16,802 bases of DNA from CAZAKO01 sp964546145 (lineage in GTDB: Bacteria; Fidelibacterota; UBA2242): assembly GCA_964546145.1 (NCBI GenBank), contig CAZJIU010000049.1, positions 1-16,802 of the forward strand. Reading direction: 5' to 3'. The notes under the pieces are model-generated. The model was not told the origin of the DNA. It did not search any database and was given only the letters and a program-made list of their open reading frames with translations. The translations under genes were made by a program, and so were the position numbers. Below are positions 8,042 through 15,968 of the stretch, in pieces; position 1 is the first letter of the stretch; every line of letters begins with the position of its first letter.

Positions 8042-10246
8042 TTATGCCGACTTGGCACTTTTCCCCGATTTTGAGCTCTTGGATACTTTTTTTGTTTTGG
8101 TGGCCGGCTCTTTTTCAACCTTTTTGACGGCTTTTTTACCTGTGGTCTTAGCTTCTTTGCTAACCTTAGTGGCTTTGGCTGGCTTTTTTGCAGTTTTTTT
8201 TACCGGCTTTTTTTCTACTGTTTCCTCTTTCTGAGCGACTTTGGGCTTTACTTGCTTGACCTTTTTAACAGTCGCCTTTTTCGTCACCTTCTTTGGTTTT
8301 GCCGCTTTAGCCTTTGGCTCAACCTTTTCCGAAACGGCAATCTTTTCCCGGATTTCCTCCGGAATTTCAATCTTATCCACCGGACTTGCCTGTTTCATTA
8401 TGTACGCTTCGACCTCATCTTTCGGCTCTTGGGGAATTGCCTGTTCGCGGGAGAGGATAATCCGCTTGTCGTTTTTATTTACCTCCAGAACCTTTAACTC
8501 CAGCTTATCACCAATCTTGATTACTTTACTTAGATCTTTCCGATCCTTCTTAGGTATTTGACCAATTGGTACAATGCCCTCAACCTCATGCTCCAGATTA
8601 ACTATTATCATCTTATCAGTGATTTTAGCTACTTCGCCCATGCCGATAGATCCCTCCGCATAAAGGTCCTGAATCATTGGCCACGGATCTTCTTCAATCT
8701 GTTTTACACCCAGCGTAATCCGGCGATTCTCTTTGGAAACTTCCATAATTTTAACATTAATTTCATCACCTCGTTTAAACATTTCGCGTGGATGACGAAA
8801 TTTTTTTATCCAGGACAAATCAGAAATGTGCACAAAACCGTCAATCCCTTCCTGCAATTCCACAAAAACACCATAGGGAGTAAGATTGCGGACAATTCCT
8901 TTGTGAATCGAACCCGGAACGTAAGTCTGCTCGATACTCTGCCAGGGATCGGGCTCAAGTTGCTTATAGCCCAACGAAATTTTACGCTCTTCGGTATCAA
9001 TATTAAGGACTTTTGCCTCGATTTCTTCACCCAGACTAAAGACTTCCGAGGGGTGCTTAATGTGTTGGGTCCAGGATATTTCCGAAATGTGAATAAGACC
9101 TTCTACCCCTTTTTCCAATTCCACAAATACGCCATAATTAGCAATATTTACTACTTTACCTTTGACTACCGAACCGACCGGATAGCGCTCTTCAACTCCC
9201 TCCCAGGGATGTGGAGTCAGTTGCTTTAATCCCAAAGATACCCGCTGCTTTTCGGGATCATAATCTATGACCTTTACAGTCAATTCATCGTCTATTTTAA
9301 CAACTTCTTTAGGATGATTGACTCGGCCCCAGGAAAGATCGGTAATATGTAACAGACCATCCAATCCACCGAGATCAATAAAAACACCAAAGTCGGTGAT
9401 ATTCTTCACGCGCCCTTTCAAGACATCGCCAATTTTAATCTTAGAGAGCAGATCTTCACGTTTTTCCTTCATGCTCTCCTCCAGGATTTCTTTACGACTT
9501 AAGACGACATTCTTCCGCAGATCATTGAGCTTGACGATCTTGAACTCAAAAGTTTTACCAACATACGAATCAAAATCGGTTACCGGGCGAATATCAATCT
9601 GCGAGCCGGGTAAAAAGGCATCAATGCCCATAATATCAACCACCATTCCACCCTTGATGCGGTTGGTAATCCGACCTTCAATATTTTCGTTGTTGTTATA
9701 GATATCCCGCACGCGTTCCCAAACCCGCATAAAATCGGCTTTGCGTTTGGAAAGCCTCATCTGGCCCTCCTCATCTTCCAATACATCCACAAAAACTTCG
9801 ATTTGGTCACCAATTTTGGGTGTCTCACCTTCTTCAAATTCATCCCGCGAAATAATACCTTCGGATTTAAAGCCGACATCCATCATTATTTCATTATCAC
9901 TGATCGAGACAATTGAACCAATAACGCGCTGTTCCTCGGATAAATTTTTCAAGGAACTCTCATACACTTTTTCCTGATCCTGATATTGGCGTTCTTTGAT
10001 TTTATGCAAATCCTCGATATCAATCACGCGGATTTCTTCAGATAATGGACCACTGCTAACTACCTCGGTCTTATAATTACCTTCGATAATTACTTCCTCA
10101 TCTATTGGTTCTTTGACTTTCACTTCTTCAACATTGAGGTCAACTGGGACTTTTTCAGCTTGCTGTTCTTCAGAAGAGATGGTATCAGAACTGGTTTCGT
10201 TATCTTCTGAAGGGTTAGGGGTTAATGTTTTTTCTTCTTCGGTCAT
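8042..10246 (-). CDS. rpsA: 30S ribosomal protein S1 with six S1 domains and a lysine-rich tail
   Basis: S1 binds mRNA and helps the 30S subunit start translation on structured or weak-SD messages. This protein has 734 residues, against about 550-600 in most bacteria. Six S1 OB-fold domains lie at roughly 106-168, 187-251, 272-341, 357-428, 444-515 and 531-601; domains 3-5 carry the canonical GVF(I/V)xL...G(L/F)(L/V)HI(T/S)(D/E) core. The first about 95 residues are acidic and low-complexity. The C-terminal 95 or so are alternating Lys/Ala/Pro/Val/Thr, resembling histone-H1-type tails. The ATG at 10246 has AAGGA 9-10 bases upstream. cmk lies 80 bp upstream, the order also found in enterobacteria. 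A hairpin in the 80-bp leader may regulate it. Identity as S1 is certain; the role of the tail is unknown. Confidence 0.97.
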   Translation of the reverse strand: MTEEEKTLTPNPSEDNETSSDTISSEEQQAEKVPVDLNVEEVKVKEPIDEEVIIEGNYKTEVVSSGPLSEEIRVIDIEDLHKIKERQYQDQEKVYESSLKNLSEEQRVIGSIVSISDNEIMMDVGFKSEGIISRDEFEEGETPKIGDQIEVFVDVLEDEEGQMRLSKRKADFMRVWERVRDIYNNNENIEGRITNRIKGGMVVDIMGIDAFLPGSQIDIRPVTDFDSYVGKTFEFKIVKLNDLRKNVVLSRKEILEESMKEKREDLLSKIKIGDVLKGRVKNITDFGVFIDLGGLDGLLHITDLSWGRVNHPKEVVKIDDELTVKVIDYDPEKQRVSLGLKQLTPHPWEGVEERYPVGSVVKGKVVNIANYGVFVELEKGVEGLIHISEISWTQHIKHPSEVFSLGEEIEAKVLNIDTEERKISLGYKQLEPDPWQSIEQTYVPGSIHKGIVRNLTPYGVFVELQEGIDGFVHISDLSWIKKFRHPREMFKRGDEINVKIMEVSKENRRITLGVKQIEEDPWPMIQDLYAEGSIGMGEVAKITDKMIIVNLEHEVEGIVPIGQIPKKDRKDLSKVIKIGDKLELKVLEVNKNDKRIILSREQAIPQEPKDEVEAYIMKQASPVDKIEIPEEIREKIAVSEKVEPKAKAAKPKKVTKKATVKKVKQVKPKVAQKEETVEKKPVKKTAKKPAKATKVSKEAKTTGKKAVKKVEKEPATKTKKVSKSSKSGKSAKSA

Positions 10247-10292
10247 AAAATAAGTTCCTTAGGTTTTGGGTTAATATTATCCTCTTATCTCT

Positions 10293-10313
10293 ATTGGGAA
10301 GTAAATTCCCAAT
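10293..10313 (-). promoter_or_regulatory. Hairpin in the rpsA leader
   Basis: A perfect 8-bp inverted repeat (ATTGGGAA / TTCCCAAT) with a 5-base loop lies between the cmk stop and the rpsA Shine-Dalgarno, ending 46 bases before the rpsA ATG. No U-tract follows it on the minus strand, so it is not an intrinsic terminator. It could be an RNA processing site or a leader element for S1 autoregulation, as known for E. coli rpsA. Its function is inferred only from position. Confidence 0.4.
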
Positions 10314-10326
10314 GATATGAAAAAGA

Positions 10327-10986
10327 TTATTGTTGAATCAATTTCACGATTTTAGTGACCTGTTCCTCAAAGGTTAGATGGGTTGTGTCAATAGTAATGG
10401 CATCTTCGGCTTTTTTCAGTGGCGAATGCTGGCGGGAAGAATCAATTCGATCCCTCTTTTCCAGTTCGCTAACTATCTGATCAAGGATTAGATCCTGCCC
10501 AATCTCATGATAATCCTTCTCTCGTCGCTGGGCTCGTACCCGGATGTCAGCATCTAAGTAGAATTTGAAATTTGCATTTGGAAAAACGTTAGTGCCGATA
10601 TCCCGACCTTCCATTACTACATTATCGTTCTGAGCCATCTGCCGTTGACGCTCAGCCATCACCTGGCGCACTCCCGGAATAGCGCTGATCGGGCTGACCT
10701 GTTTAGCAACATCACTCGAGCGAATTGTGTCGCTGACATCTTCGTCATTTAAAAAGGTACAATACCGACCATTTATCCATTTGAACTGAATCCGACTCTG
10801 TTCGGCAATTCGCGTCACCTTCGCCTCATCCTGGATATCAATATTTTGGCGGATAGCCGCCAGGGTTACACTGCGATACATCGCCCCAGTATCAATATAA
10901 GTAAAACCAAGACACCGGGCGACTTCCCGGGCGGTACTGCTTTTACCGGAACCAGCCGGACCATCAATTGCGACAATTATTCCCAT
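10327..10986 (-). CDS. cmk: Cytidylate kinase
   Basis: Cmk phosphorylates CMP and dCMP with ATP in pyrimidine nucleotide recycling in the cytoplasm. The 219 residues fit the bacterial short form. The P-loop GPAGSGKSS lies at 9-17, the substrate-binding IDTGAMYR at 31-38, EGRDIGT at 126-132, and the RAQRR lid segment at 151-155. The ATG at 10986 is preceded by GGTGA five bases or so upstream. It lies 65 bp after rluB and 80 bp before rpsA, and cmk-rpsA pairing is widespread. The upstream gap is AT-rich and may carry a promoter, but I cannot pick one out. Confidence 0.97.
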   Translation of the reverse strand: MGIIVAIDGPAGSGKSSTAREVARCLGFTYIDTGAMYRSVTLAAIRQNIDIQDEAKVTRIAEQSRIQFKWINGRYCTFLNDEDVSDTIRSSDVAKQVSPISAIPGVRQVMAERQRQMAQNDNVVMEGRDIGTNVFPNANFKFYLDADIRVRAQRREKDYHEIGQDLILDQIVSELEKRDRIDSSRQHSPLKKAEDAITIDTTHLTFEEQVTKIVKLIQQ

Positions 10987-11051
10987 CTATCACCGTTTAA
11001 AAAGCGCGTAAATTTAATTTTAAATCCTCTAAAAACAAACTTATTCCTTGA

Positions 11052-11783
11052 TTAAATCAATTGACACTGAGCTTTCAGTGAGTTCACCTCTTCCGCTGTC
11101 AAAAATCGCCATTGCCCATATTGTAAACCTGCGGCACTAATACCGGCAAACCGGATCCGCTCCAGTTCACTCACCTTAAAACCCAGCACCTGAAATAGAC
11201 GCCGAATTTCACGGTTAATTCCCTCTCTCAGCTCGAGAATTAGCTCCGTCTGATCTTTGGAATTTTTTAATTCAATTACTTTAACCCGAGCTATCTTTTT
11301 TTCTTCCAAGCGGACACCCTGCTCAATAATCTGAATATTATCAGCGGTTAGACAACGGTTTAAAACCACCCGATAAATCTTGGGAATCTGGAATTTTGGA
11401 TGACTCAAACGATAATGCAGTTCCCCATCATTAGTCAATAATAATACCCCGGTAGTATTGCGATCCAGGCGACCGATTGGTTTGACCGCATATTGGCGGG
11501 GAATTAACATTCCGACATGCATCCTTTTCTTATCATCCGATAGCGAAGTAATTACATTTTTAGGTTTATTTAATAACAGATAGACATATTCCTGCGGCTG
11601 AACTAATTTCCCCTTAAACTTAACTCGGTCACCGATGTAAATAAGCGCATTCAGATCAGTTACAACAGTGTTGTTAACCGAAACCTGCCGTCCAAGAATA
11701 TATTGTTCACATTTACGTCGGGAATCGAGGCCACACAGTGAAAGATACCTATTGATCCGCATGCCCTTCTTCATCATTCTCAC
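11052..11783 (-). CDS. rluB: Ribosomal RNA pseudouridine synthase, RluB/RsuA family
   Basis: This family isomerises one uridine in rRNA; RluB acts on 23S U2605 and RsuA on 16S U516 (E. coli numbering). An N-terminal S4 RNA-binding domain (about 8-55 from the GTG start) is followed by the catalytic domain with GRLDRNTTGVLLLTNDG, whose Asp (D107) is the catalytic residue. The later GINREIRRLF motif is also characteristic. The order scpA-scpB-rluB, as in Firmicutes (ypuL), favours RluB over RsuA. The start is uncertain: the longest frame begins at GTG 11783, with ATGs at 11777, 11774 and 11762. The last one (MRINRYLSLCG) best fits the family N-terminus and has AGAAGGG just upstream. All choices overlap the end of scpB, by 14-35 bp. 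Confidence 0.92.
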   Translation of the reverse strand: MRMMKKGMRINRYLSLCGLDSRRKCEQYILGRQVSVNNTVVTDLNALIYIGDRVKFKGKLVQPQEYVYLLLNKPKNVITSLSDDKKRMHVGMLIPRQYAVKPIGRLDRNTTGVLLLTNDGELHYRLSHPKFQIPKIYRVVLNRCLTADNIQIIEQGVRLEEKKIARVKVIELKNSKDQTELILELREGINREIRRLFQVLGFKVSELERIRFAGISAAGLQYGQWRFLTAEEVNSLKAQCQLI

Positions 11784-12306
11784 TGATTCCGACGTTCACC
11801 ACCTCCTCAACTTCTTTCAAATTCGGCAAATCCTGAATCGAATTGAGCCCGAAATACTCGAGAAAATGAGAAGTAGTCCCATATAATAACGGTCTCCCCG
11901 GACCATTCTGGCGTCCCCTGATTTCTATCAATTTTTTTTCAAGAAGTGTCTTTAAATAGCTGCTAACTCCTCGAATTGCATCTATTTCACCGCGGGTTAT
12001 TGGTTGTTTATAGGCAATGATCGAAAGGATTTCCAGTGCCGCTCGGGTTAATCGGACATTACCATCATCCTGAAACAAACGTCGAATCCAGGGTTCGTAT
12101 TCCGCTCGGGTCATAATTCGGTATCCCTGACCTATTTTCTGAATCCAAATCGGCATTTTTTCCTGTTCGAAATAATCACTGATCTCGGCGATAATTTCAT
12201 CCAGATTGACCTCCTCCTGGATACAGAGCTCAACCTGAGATTGGGTCAGCGGCTCCTGAGCCGTAAATAGTAGTGCTTGGACAATCCTATGCGTCTGCGA
12301 CAACAT
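11749..12306 (-). CDS. scpB: Segregation and condensation protein B
   Basis: ScpB is the winged-helix (kite) subunit that binds ScpA and Smc to form bacterial condensin, which compacts and segregates the chromosome. The 185-residue length is normal. The N-terminal winged helix (about 1-80) leads to the family hallmark RAALEILSIIAYKQPITRGEIDAIRGV at about 87-114, then the second winged helix with GRPLLYGTTSHFLEYFGL near 135-154. The C-terminus is acidic. The ATG at 12306 follows AAGGA with ideal spacing, and the gene overlaps scpA by 20 bp. No smc gene is in the window. Confidence 0.96.
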   Translation of the reverse strand: MLSQTHRIVQALLFTAQEPLTQSQVELCIQEEVNLDEIIAEISDYFEQEKMPIWIQKIGQGYRIMTRAEYEPWIRRLFQDDGNVRLTRAALEILSIIAYKQPITRGEIDAIRGVSSYLKTLLEKKLIEIRGRQNGPGRPLLYGTTSHFLEYFGLNSIQDLPNLKEVEEVVNVGISENDEEGHADQ

Positions 12307-13027
12307 GGTTATCCTTCATTTGAATTTGGGTAAGGTAAATCTCACCATACAAGGTTTTCTGGGAAACTCGAAGTTCACTGGTTCTAACCATTTCTAAAAT
12401 CGCTAAAAAAGTTACAACTACCTCAATCCGGTCCTCCATGACACTGGCAATTTCGGAAAAGCGCAGCCGTTTCCGCTTGAGAAACATGGTACGCAACAGC
12501 TGCGCCTGCTGATTTAGACTGACTTTGCTGATTTCAATTTCATAATACTTAGGTTGGGCTCGCAAATCCAAGATTTTCTTGAAGGCAACTCCAAGATCTA
12601 TCAACCCGATATTCGATAAAAAAATATCCGGATCCCAGGATGAATTTTGGGAAGAGGTATTTACCGGGTAGAACCGCAACTGTCTCTCGGCTAACTCCTT
12701 GAGCTGCAGACTGGCATCCTTGTATTTCTGGTATTCAACTAATATCCGAACCAGCTCGGTCCGCGGATCCTCGATCTCCTCTTCAACTTCCACTTCCTCC
12801 TGAGGCAGCAGCATCTGGACTTTAATTCTCATCAACAACGCAGCCATCAGAATAAATTCACCTGCCAGATGCAGGTTCATCTGCTTCATTACTTCCAGAT
12901 ATTCCAGATATTCCCGGGTGATATGGGCAATTGGGATGTCGTAAATGTTGATTTCATCGCGTTTGATAAAAAAGAGTAGTAAATCCAGTGGTCCTTCAAA
13001 TATATCAAGTTTAACGTTATAGCTCAT
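12287..13027 (-). CDS. scpA: Segregation and condensation protein A
   Basis: ScpA is the kleisin that bridges Smc heads and recruits the ScpB dimer. At 246 residues it has the standard size. The N-terminal kleisin motif FEGPLDLLLFFIKRDEINIYDIPI (about 10-33) is diagnostic. The middle is acidic and coiled (EEVEVEEEIED near 96-106), which matches the ScpB-binding linker, and the C-terminal winged helix (about 170-240) contains the RFSEI...VVTFLAILEM segment. The ATG at 13027 follows GGGATAA, which overlaps the trpS stop, so translation is probably coupled with trpS. It overlaps scpB by 20 bp. Confidence 0.96.
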   Translation of the reverse strand: MSYNVKLDIFEGPLDLLLFFIKRDEINIYDIPIAHITREYLEYLEVMKQMNLHLAGEFILMAALLMRIKVQMLLPQEEVEVEEEIEDPRTELVRILVEYQKYKDASLQLKELAERQLRFYPVNTSSQNSSWDPDIFLSNIGLIDLGVAFKKILDLRAQPKYYEIEISKVSLNQQAQLLRTMFLKRKRLRFSEIASVMEDRIEVVVTFLAILEMVRTSELRVSQKTLYGEIYLTQIQMKDNHVVADA

Positions 13028-13030
13028 GTT

Positions 13031-14020
13031 TTATCCCAGCGACATCGCCTGGTGAACATCTTCCATAGTTGCCATAGCTACCTTCTGCGCCCGTTTTTCA
13101 CCATCCCGGATAATATCCAGCACTTCATTAGGATGATTTTCATAATACTCGCGCTTCTCCTGAAAAGGCATGAGATAATTGGCAATTGCGGTGGCACATT
13201 TCAACTTGCAATCCACACAACCCAGCCGCCCGGAGGTGCAGCCGGAATAAATCTCCGCAGCTTCGCCGGAATTGAATTTTTGATGATAGATATAAACCAG
13301 ACAAATTTCCGGTCGTCCGGGATCACCCCGTCTGATCTTCTGCGGATCGGTAACAGCCTTGTGCATTTTCTTCCTAATTTCATCAGGATCGTCAGAAAGC
13401 AGGACAGTATTGCCGACCGACTTACTCATTTTGTTCCCATCCAGTCCCGGTAAGCGGGCAAAATTGGTCAACTTGGTTTTTGGAATCGGAAAAACCTGGC
13501 CGTAGGTTGTATTGAATTTCCGCGCAATTTCACGAGTTATTTCGACGTGTGGCGCTTGATCTTCACCAACCGGCACCAAATTTCCCTTATAAAGTAAAAT
13601 ATCCGCTGCCTGAAGTACCGGATATCCCAGATGACCGTAAATAATATTTTCAATGTTGAGGTCCTTGACCTGTTCTTTCAAAGTAGGATTCCGTTCCAGG
13701 CGAGCAGTGGTAATCAGCATCGAAAAAATCAAATGTAGTTCCGCATGCTCCTTAATCTGGCTCTGGCGAAAAATCGGACTCTTATGCGGATCAATCCCCA
13801 CCGCAATCCAATCCGTAACCATTTCCAGTGTGTTTTGAAGTAAGGCACCGGTATCAAGAGAGGTCGTTAAGGCATGATAATCAGCGATTAAATGGAAATT
13901 TTCATATTCAGCCTGGAGCGCCACCCAATTTTCCAAAGCACCTACGAAATTGCCGAGATGCATTTTTCCGGTGGGGCGCATGCCACTTAAAATCCGACCT
14001 CTTTTCCCTTTCTTATTCAT
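13031..14020 (-). CDS. trpS: Tryptophan--tRNA ligase with probable 4Fe-4S motif
   Basis: This class I synthetase activates tryptophan and charges tRNA-Trp. The 329 residues fit the family. The HIGH-type signature is PTGKMHLGN (16-24) and the KMSKS loop is at 197-201 in DGNKMSKSVGN. The C-terminal part holds C240, C261, C268 and C271, spaced C-x20-C-x6-C-x2-C, plus C275. This closely resembles the C-x22-C-x6-C-x2-C motif that binds a 4Fe-4S cluster near the anticodon site in Thermotoga maritima TrpRS. The cluster here is inferred, not shown. The gene is flanked 12 bp upstream by an HNH gene and 3 bp downstream by scpA, indicating one operon. Confidence 0.97.
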   Translation of the reverse strand: MNKKGKRGRILSGMRPTGKMHLGNFVGALENWVALQAEYENFHLIADYHALTTSLDTGALLQNTLEMVTDWIAVGIDPHKSPIFRQSQIKEHAELHLIFSMLITTARLERNPTLKEQVKDLNIENIIYGHLGYPVLQAADILLYKGNLVPVGEDQAPHVEITREIARKFNTTYGQVFPIPKTKLTNFARLPGLDGNKMSKSVGNTVLLSDDPDEIRKKMHKAVTDPQKIRRGDPGRPEICLVYIYHQKFNSGEAAEIYSGCTSGRLGCVDCKLKCATAIANYLMPFQEKREYYENHPNEVLDIIRDGEKRAQKVAMATMEDVHQAMSLG

Positions 14021-14032
14021 TCTTTCCTCTTC

Positions 14033-14566
14033 CTAATCCAAAAACAGATAGGGCCGCCATTCGGCTAACGGTGCTCCGGCAAATTGCTGTAAAGTGTGGA
14101 CCTTATGCGGTCTGATCGGACGTTTCCTTAAAATCATGCCGGTCTCCGCCAATGCCCGGTCGCCTTTCTTATTATTACAATAAATGCAAGCCGTAACCAG
14201 ATTTTCCCAGGTTTCGCTGCCACCTAATACTTTTGGGATAATGTGATCAACAGTTAAAGGCACATCCTGGGCACCACAATATTGACAGGTGTAATTATCG
14301 CGCCGGAATATATTAGCTTTATTGAGAACGGCATACCAGTTACGCAGCCGGACATATTTATTAATCCGAATTATCGTTGGAACCGGGAAAGCTTGAGAAA
14401 CTGAGTGGAGCGCCTGATGATTGACCGTTTTAACCATACTGGCTTTATCTTCAATCAGCAGAACAATTGCGCGCCTGACATCGCAAATATGGATCGGTTC
14501 ATAAGTTTGGTTCAAAACCAATACGGCCCGATTAATCAGCGATTTGCTATCAGCTCTGCAAGTCAT
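14033..14566 (-). CDS. HNH nuclease-family protein
   Basis: This 177-residue protein begins with an adaptor-like segment (RAVLVLNQTYEPIHICDVRRA, about 13-33) and ends with an HNH domain: CQYC at 94-97, VDHIIPKVLGGS at 106-117, ENLVTAC at 121-127 and CIYCN at 127-131. The two CxxC pairs should bind structural zinc, while D107/H108 and N122 occupy the HNH catalytic positions. Single-copy genes with this architecture are common in many bacterial phyla in housekeeping contexts. They are not part of a known restriction system, and their substrate is unknown to me. It sits between lysA and trpS, so it may be co-transcribed. The ATG at 14566 has AGGA about 13 bases upstream, longer than ideal. Confidence 0.9.
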   Translation of the reverse strand: MTCRADSKSLINRAVLVLNQTYEPIHICDVRRAIVLLIEDKASMVKTVNHQALHSVSQAFPVPTIIRINKYVRLRNWYAVLNKANIFRRDNYTCQYCGAQDVPLTVDHIIPKVLGGSETWENLVTACIYCNNKKGDRALAETGMILRKRPIRPHKVHTLQQFAGAPLAEWRPYLFLD

Positions 14567-14624
14567 AATGTAACGATATCCTCACTCTTCTTTCACAAAT
14601 CTACTAAAAATCATTAACTGCTAA

Positions 14625-15854
14625 CTACAATGATTGGATTCTATAATAGTAATCGTCAATAGTTTCACGGCGAGTTATTAGAAAATCATCACCGTTGATG
14701 ATCGCGACCTCGGCTGGTCGAAATCTTAAGTTATAATCCATGCTCATCACATAACCATAAGCACCAGCCTGGGTAAAGATCGCCAAATCCCCTTCCTTCA
14801 CTTCCGGAAGACTCCGATCCCTGACAAAGATATCCGTATTCTCGCAAATCGGTCCACAGACATCGGCTTTCATCACCGGTGGCGCTTGCTCCTTGCCGTC
14901 AATAATAATCTCATGCTGAGCACCATAAAGCGCAGAGCGAATCAAGGTGTTAAAGCCTGCATCAAGACCGATATAATTGCGATAACTCTGCTTCATTCCG
15001 GTAACTCGAGTAATGAGATAGCCCGAATCACCAACCAGGAAACGACCCGGTTCAAGAAATAAGACGGGATTACCAAGATTCAATTTCTTCACCTGATCCC
15101 GAAATACTTGCAGAATTTTCTTGCCAATCCCGGCAATATCTAATTCGGTATCATCACCATAATAGGGAATCCCAAAGCCACCACCCATATCAATAAATTC
15201 AAATTGAATTCCCAGAGCGGTTCGAATATCGCCAAGGATATTCAGGAATAAATCTAACATTGCTGAAAAATAATTATTATTAAGAATACCAGAGCCGGTC
15301 ATCATGTGTGCCCCGAATCGGGAACATCCGGCTTTGACCGCATTTTGATAGGCAATTACTGCTTTTTTGAAAGGAATCCCAAATTTTGCCCGCTCACCTC
15401 CGGTCGTTATCTGCTCAAACTTGCCATCGCCCTTACCTGGATTGATCCGAAAAGCGATTAAGTCCGGCTTGCCGATTTTAAGCAACCGGGATAGCGATGA
15501 GATATCGTCCAGGTTGATCTTTACTCCGGCCTCAACAGCCGCTTTCAAATCTTGCGGACTCTCATAATTCCCGGTATAAATTATTCGCTCCGGAGGTATT
15601 CCTGCCCGTAATGCCAGCTGCAGCTCGCCAGGACTAACGCAATCCGTGCCAAATCCCTCCTCCGCAAAAATGCTCAATATTGCCGGATGGCAATTGGCTT
15701 TCATCGCGTAGTAAAAATCCACGACTAGATCATCAGCCCTAAAAGCGGATTTCAACTGGTGAGCTTTTTCCCGGATTTTGGAAAAATCGTAAACGTACAG
15801 CGGCGTTCCGTACTTTTCAGCCAGTTCCTTAACTTCTTTACCTGCAATATTCAT
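14625..15854 (-). CDS. lysA: Diaminopimelate decarboxylase
   Basis: LysA removes CO2 from meso-diaminopimelate to give L-lysine, using PLP in an alanine-racemase-type barrel. The 409 residues match the family. The PLP lysine is K52 in YYAMKAN; GGGFG at 224-228 binds phosphate; EPGR is at 268-271; the cross-subunit catalytic cysteine segment is C336-E-N-T-D; and AYGYVMSMDYN closes the site near 365-375. Where most fold type III decarboxylases carry HxGS, with a His stacked on PLP, this protein has MTGS (M185). No lysine riboswitch is visible in the 114-bp upstream gap. The ATG at 15854 lacks a strong SD. Other PLP decarboxylases of this fold (ornithine, carboxynorspermidine) are less likely given the CENTD motif. 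Confidence 0.9.
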   Translation of the reverse strand: MNIAGKEVKELAEKYGTPLYVYDFSKIREKAHQLKSAFRADDLVVDFYYAMKANCHPAILSIFAEEGFGTDCVSPGELQLALRAGIPPERIIYTGNYESPQDLKAAVEAGVKINLDDISSLSRLLKIGKPDLIAFRINPGKGDGKFEQITTGGERAKFGIPFKKAVIAYQNAVKAGCSRFGAHMMTGSGILNNNYFSAMLDLFLNILGDIRTALGIQFEFIDMGGGFGIPYYGDDTELDIAGIGKKILQVFRDQVKKLNLGNPVLFLEPGRFLVGDSGYLITRVTGMKQSYRNYIGLDAGFNTLIRSALYGAQHEIIIDGKEQAPPVMKADVCGPICENTDIFVRDRSLPEVKEGDLAIFTQAGAYGYVMSMDYNLRFRPAEVAIINGDDFLITRRETIDDYYYRIQSL

Positions 15855-15968
15855 AGTGTTACTTAGTAAATATTATTTCTTCGTCCTGTCATTTCTCGGG
15901 TAAATTTATTCTGCTCAACTTCGGATAACAAGAATTATGATAGTCTTTTTTTAACGAGATTATGCACA

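Noticed and set aside
8558..9229. A 223-codon open frame on the plus strand opposite rpsA, and several others at 8052-9977
   Set aside because: They are antisense to the highly conserved, repetitive S1 domains; their translations have no family resemblance and arise from the codon bias of rpsA.
14033..14566. HNH gene considered as part of a restriction, phage or homing system
   Set aside because: There is no methyltransferase, integrase, intron or intein context; this stand-alone architecture is common in housekeeping neighbourhoods.
14609..14635. AATCATT / AATGATT inverted repeat overlapping the lysA stop, followed by TTT
   Set aside because: A 7-bp stem with one G-C-type pair and a 13-base loop is too weak to call a terminator, and half of it is coding sequence.
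15855..15968. Possible lysine riboswitch upstream of lysA
   Set aside because: The gap is 114 bases, shorter than the lysine aptamer plus expression platform, and I saw no matching multi-helix junction.
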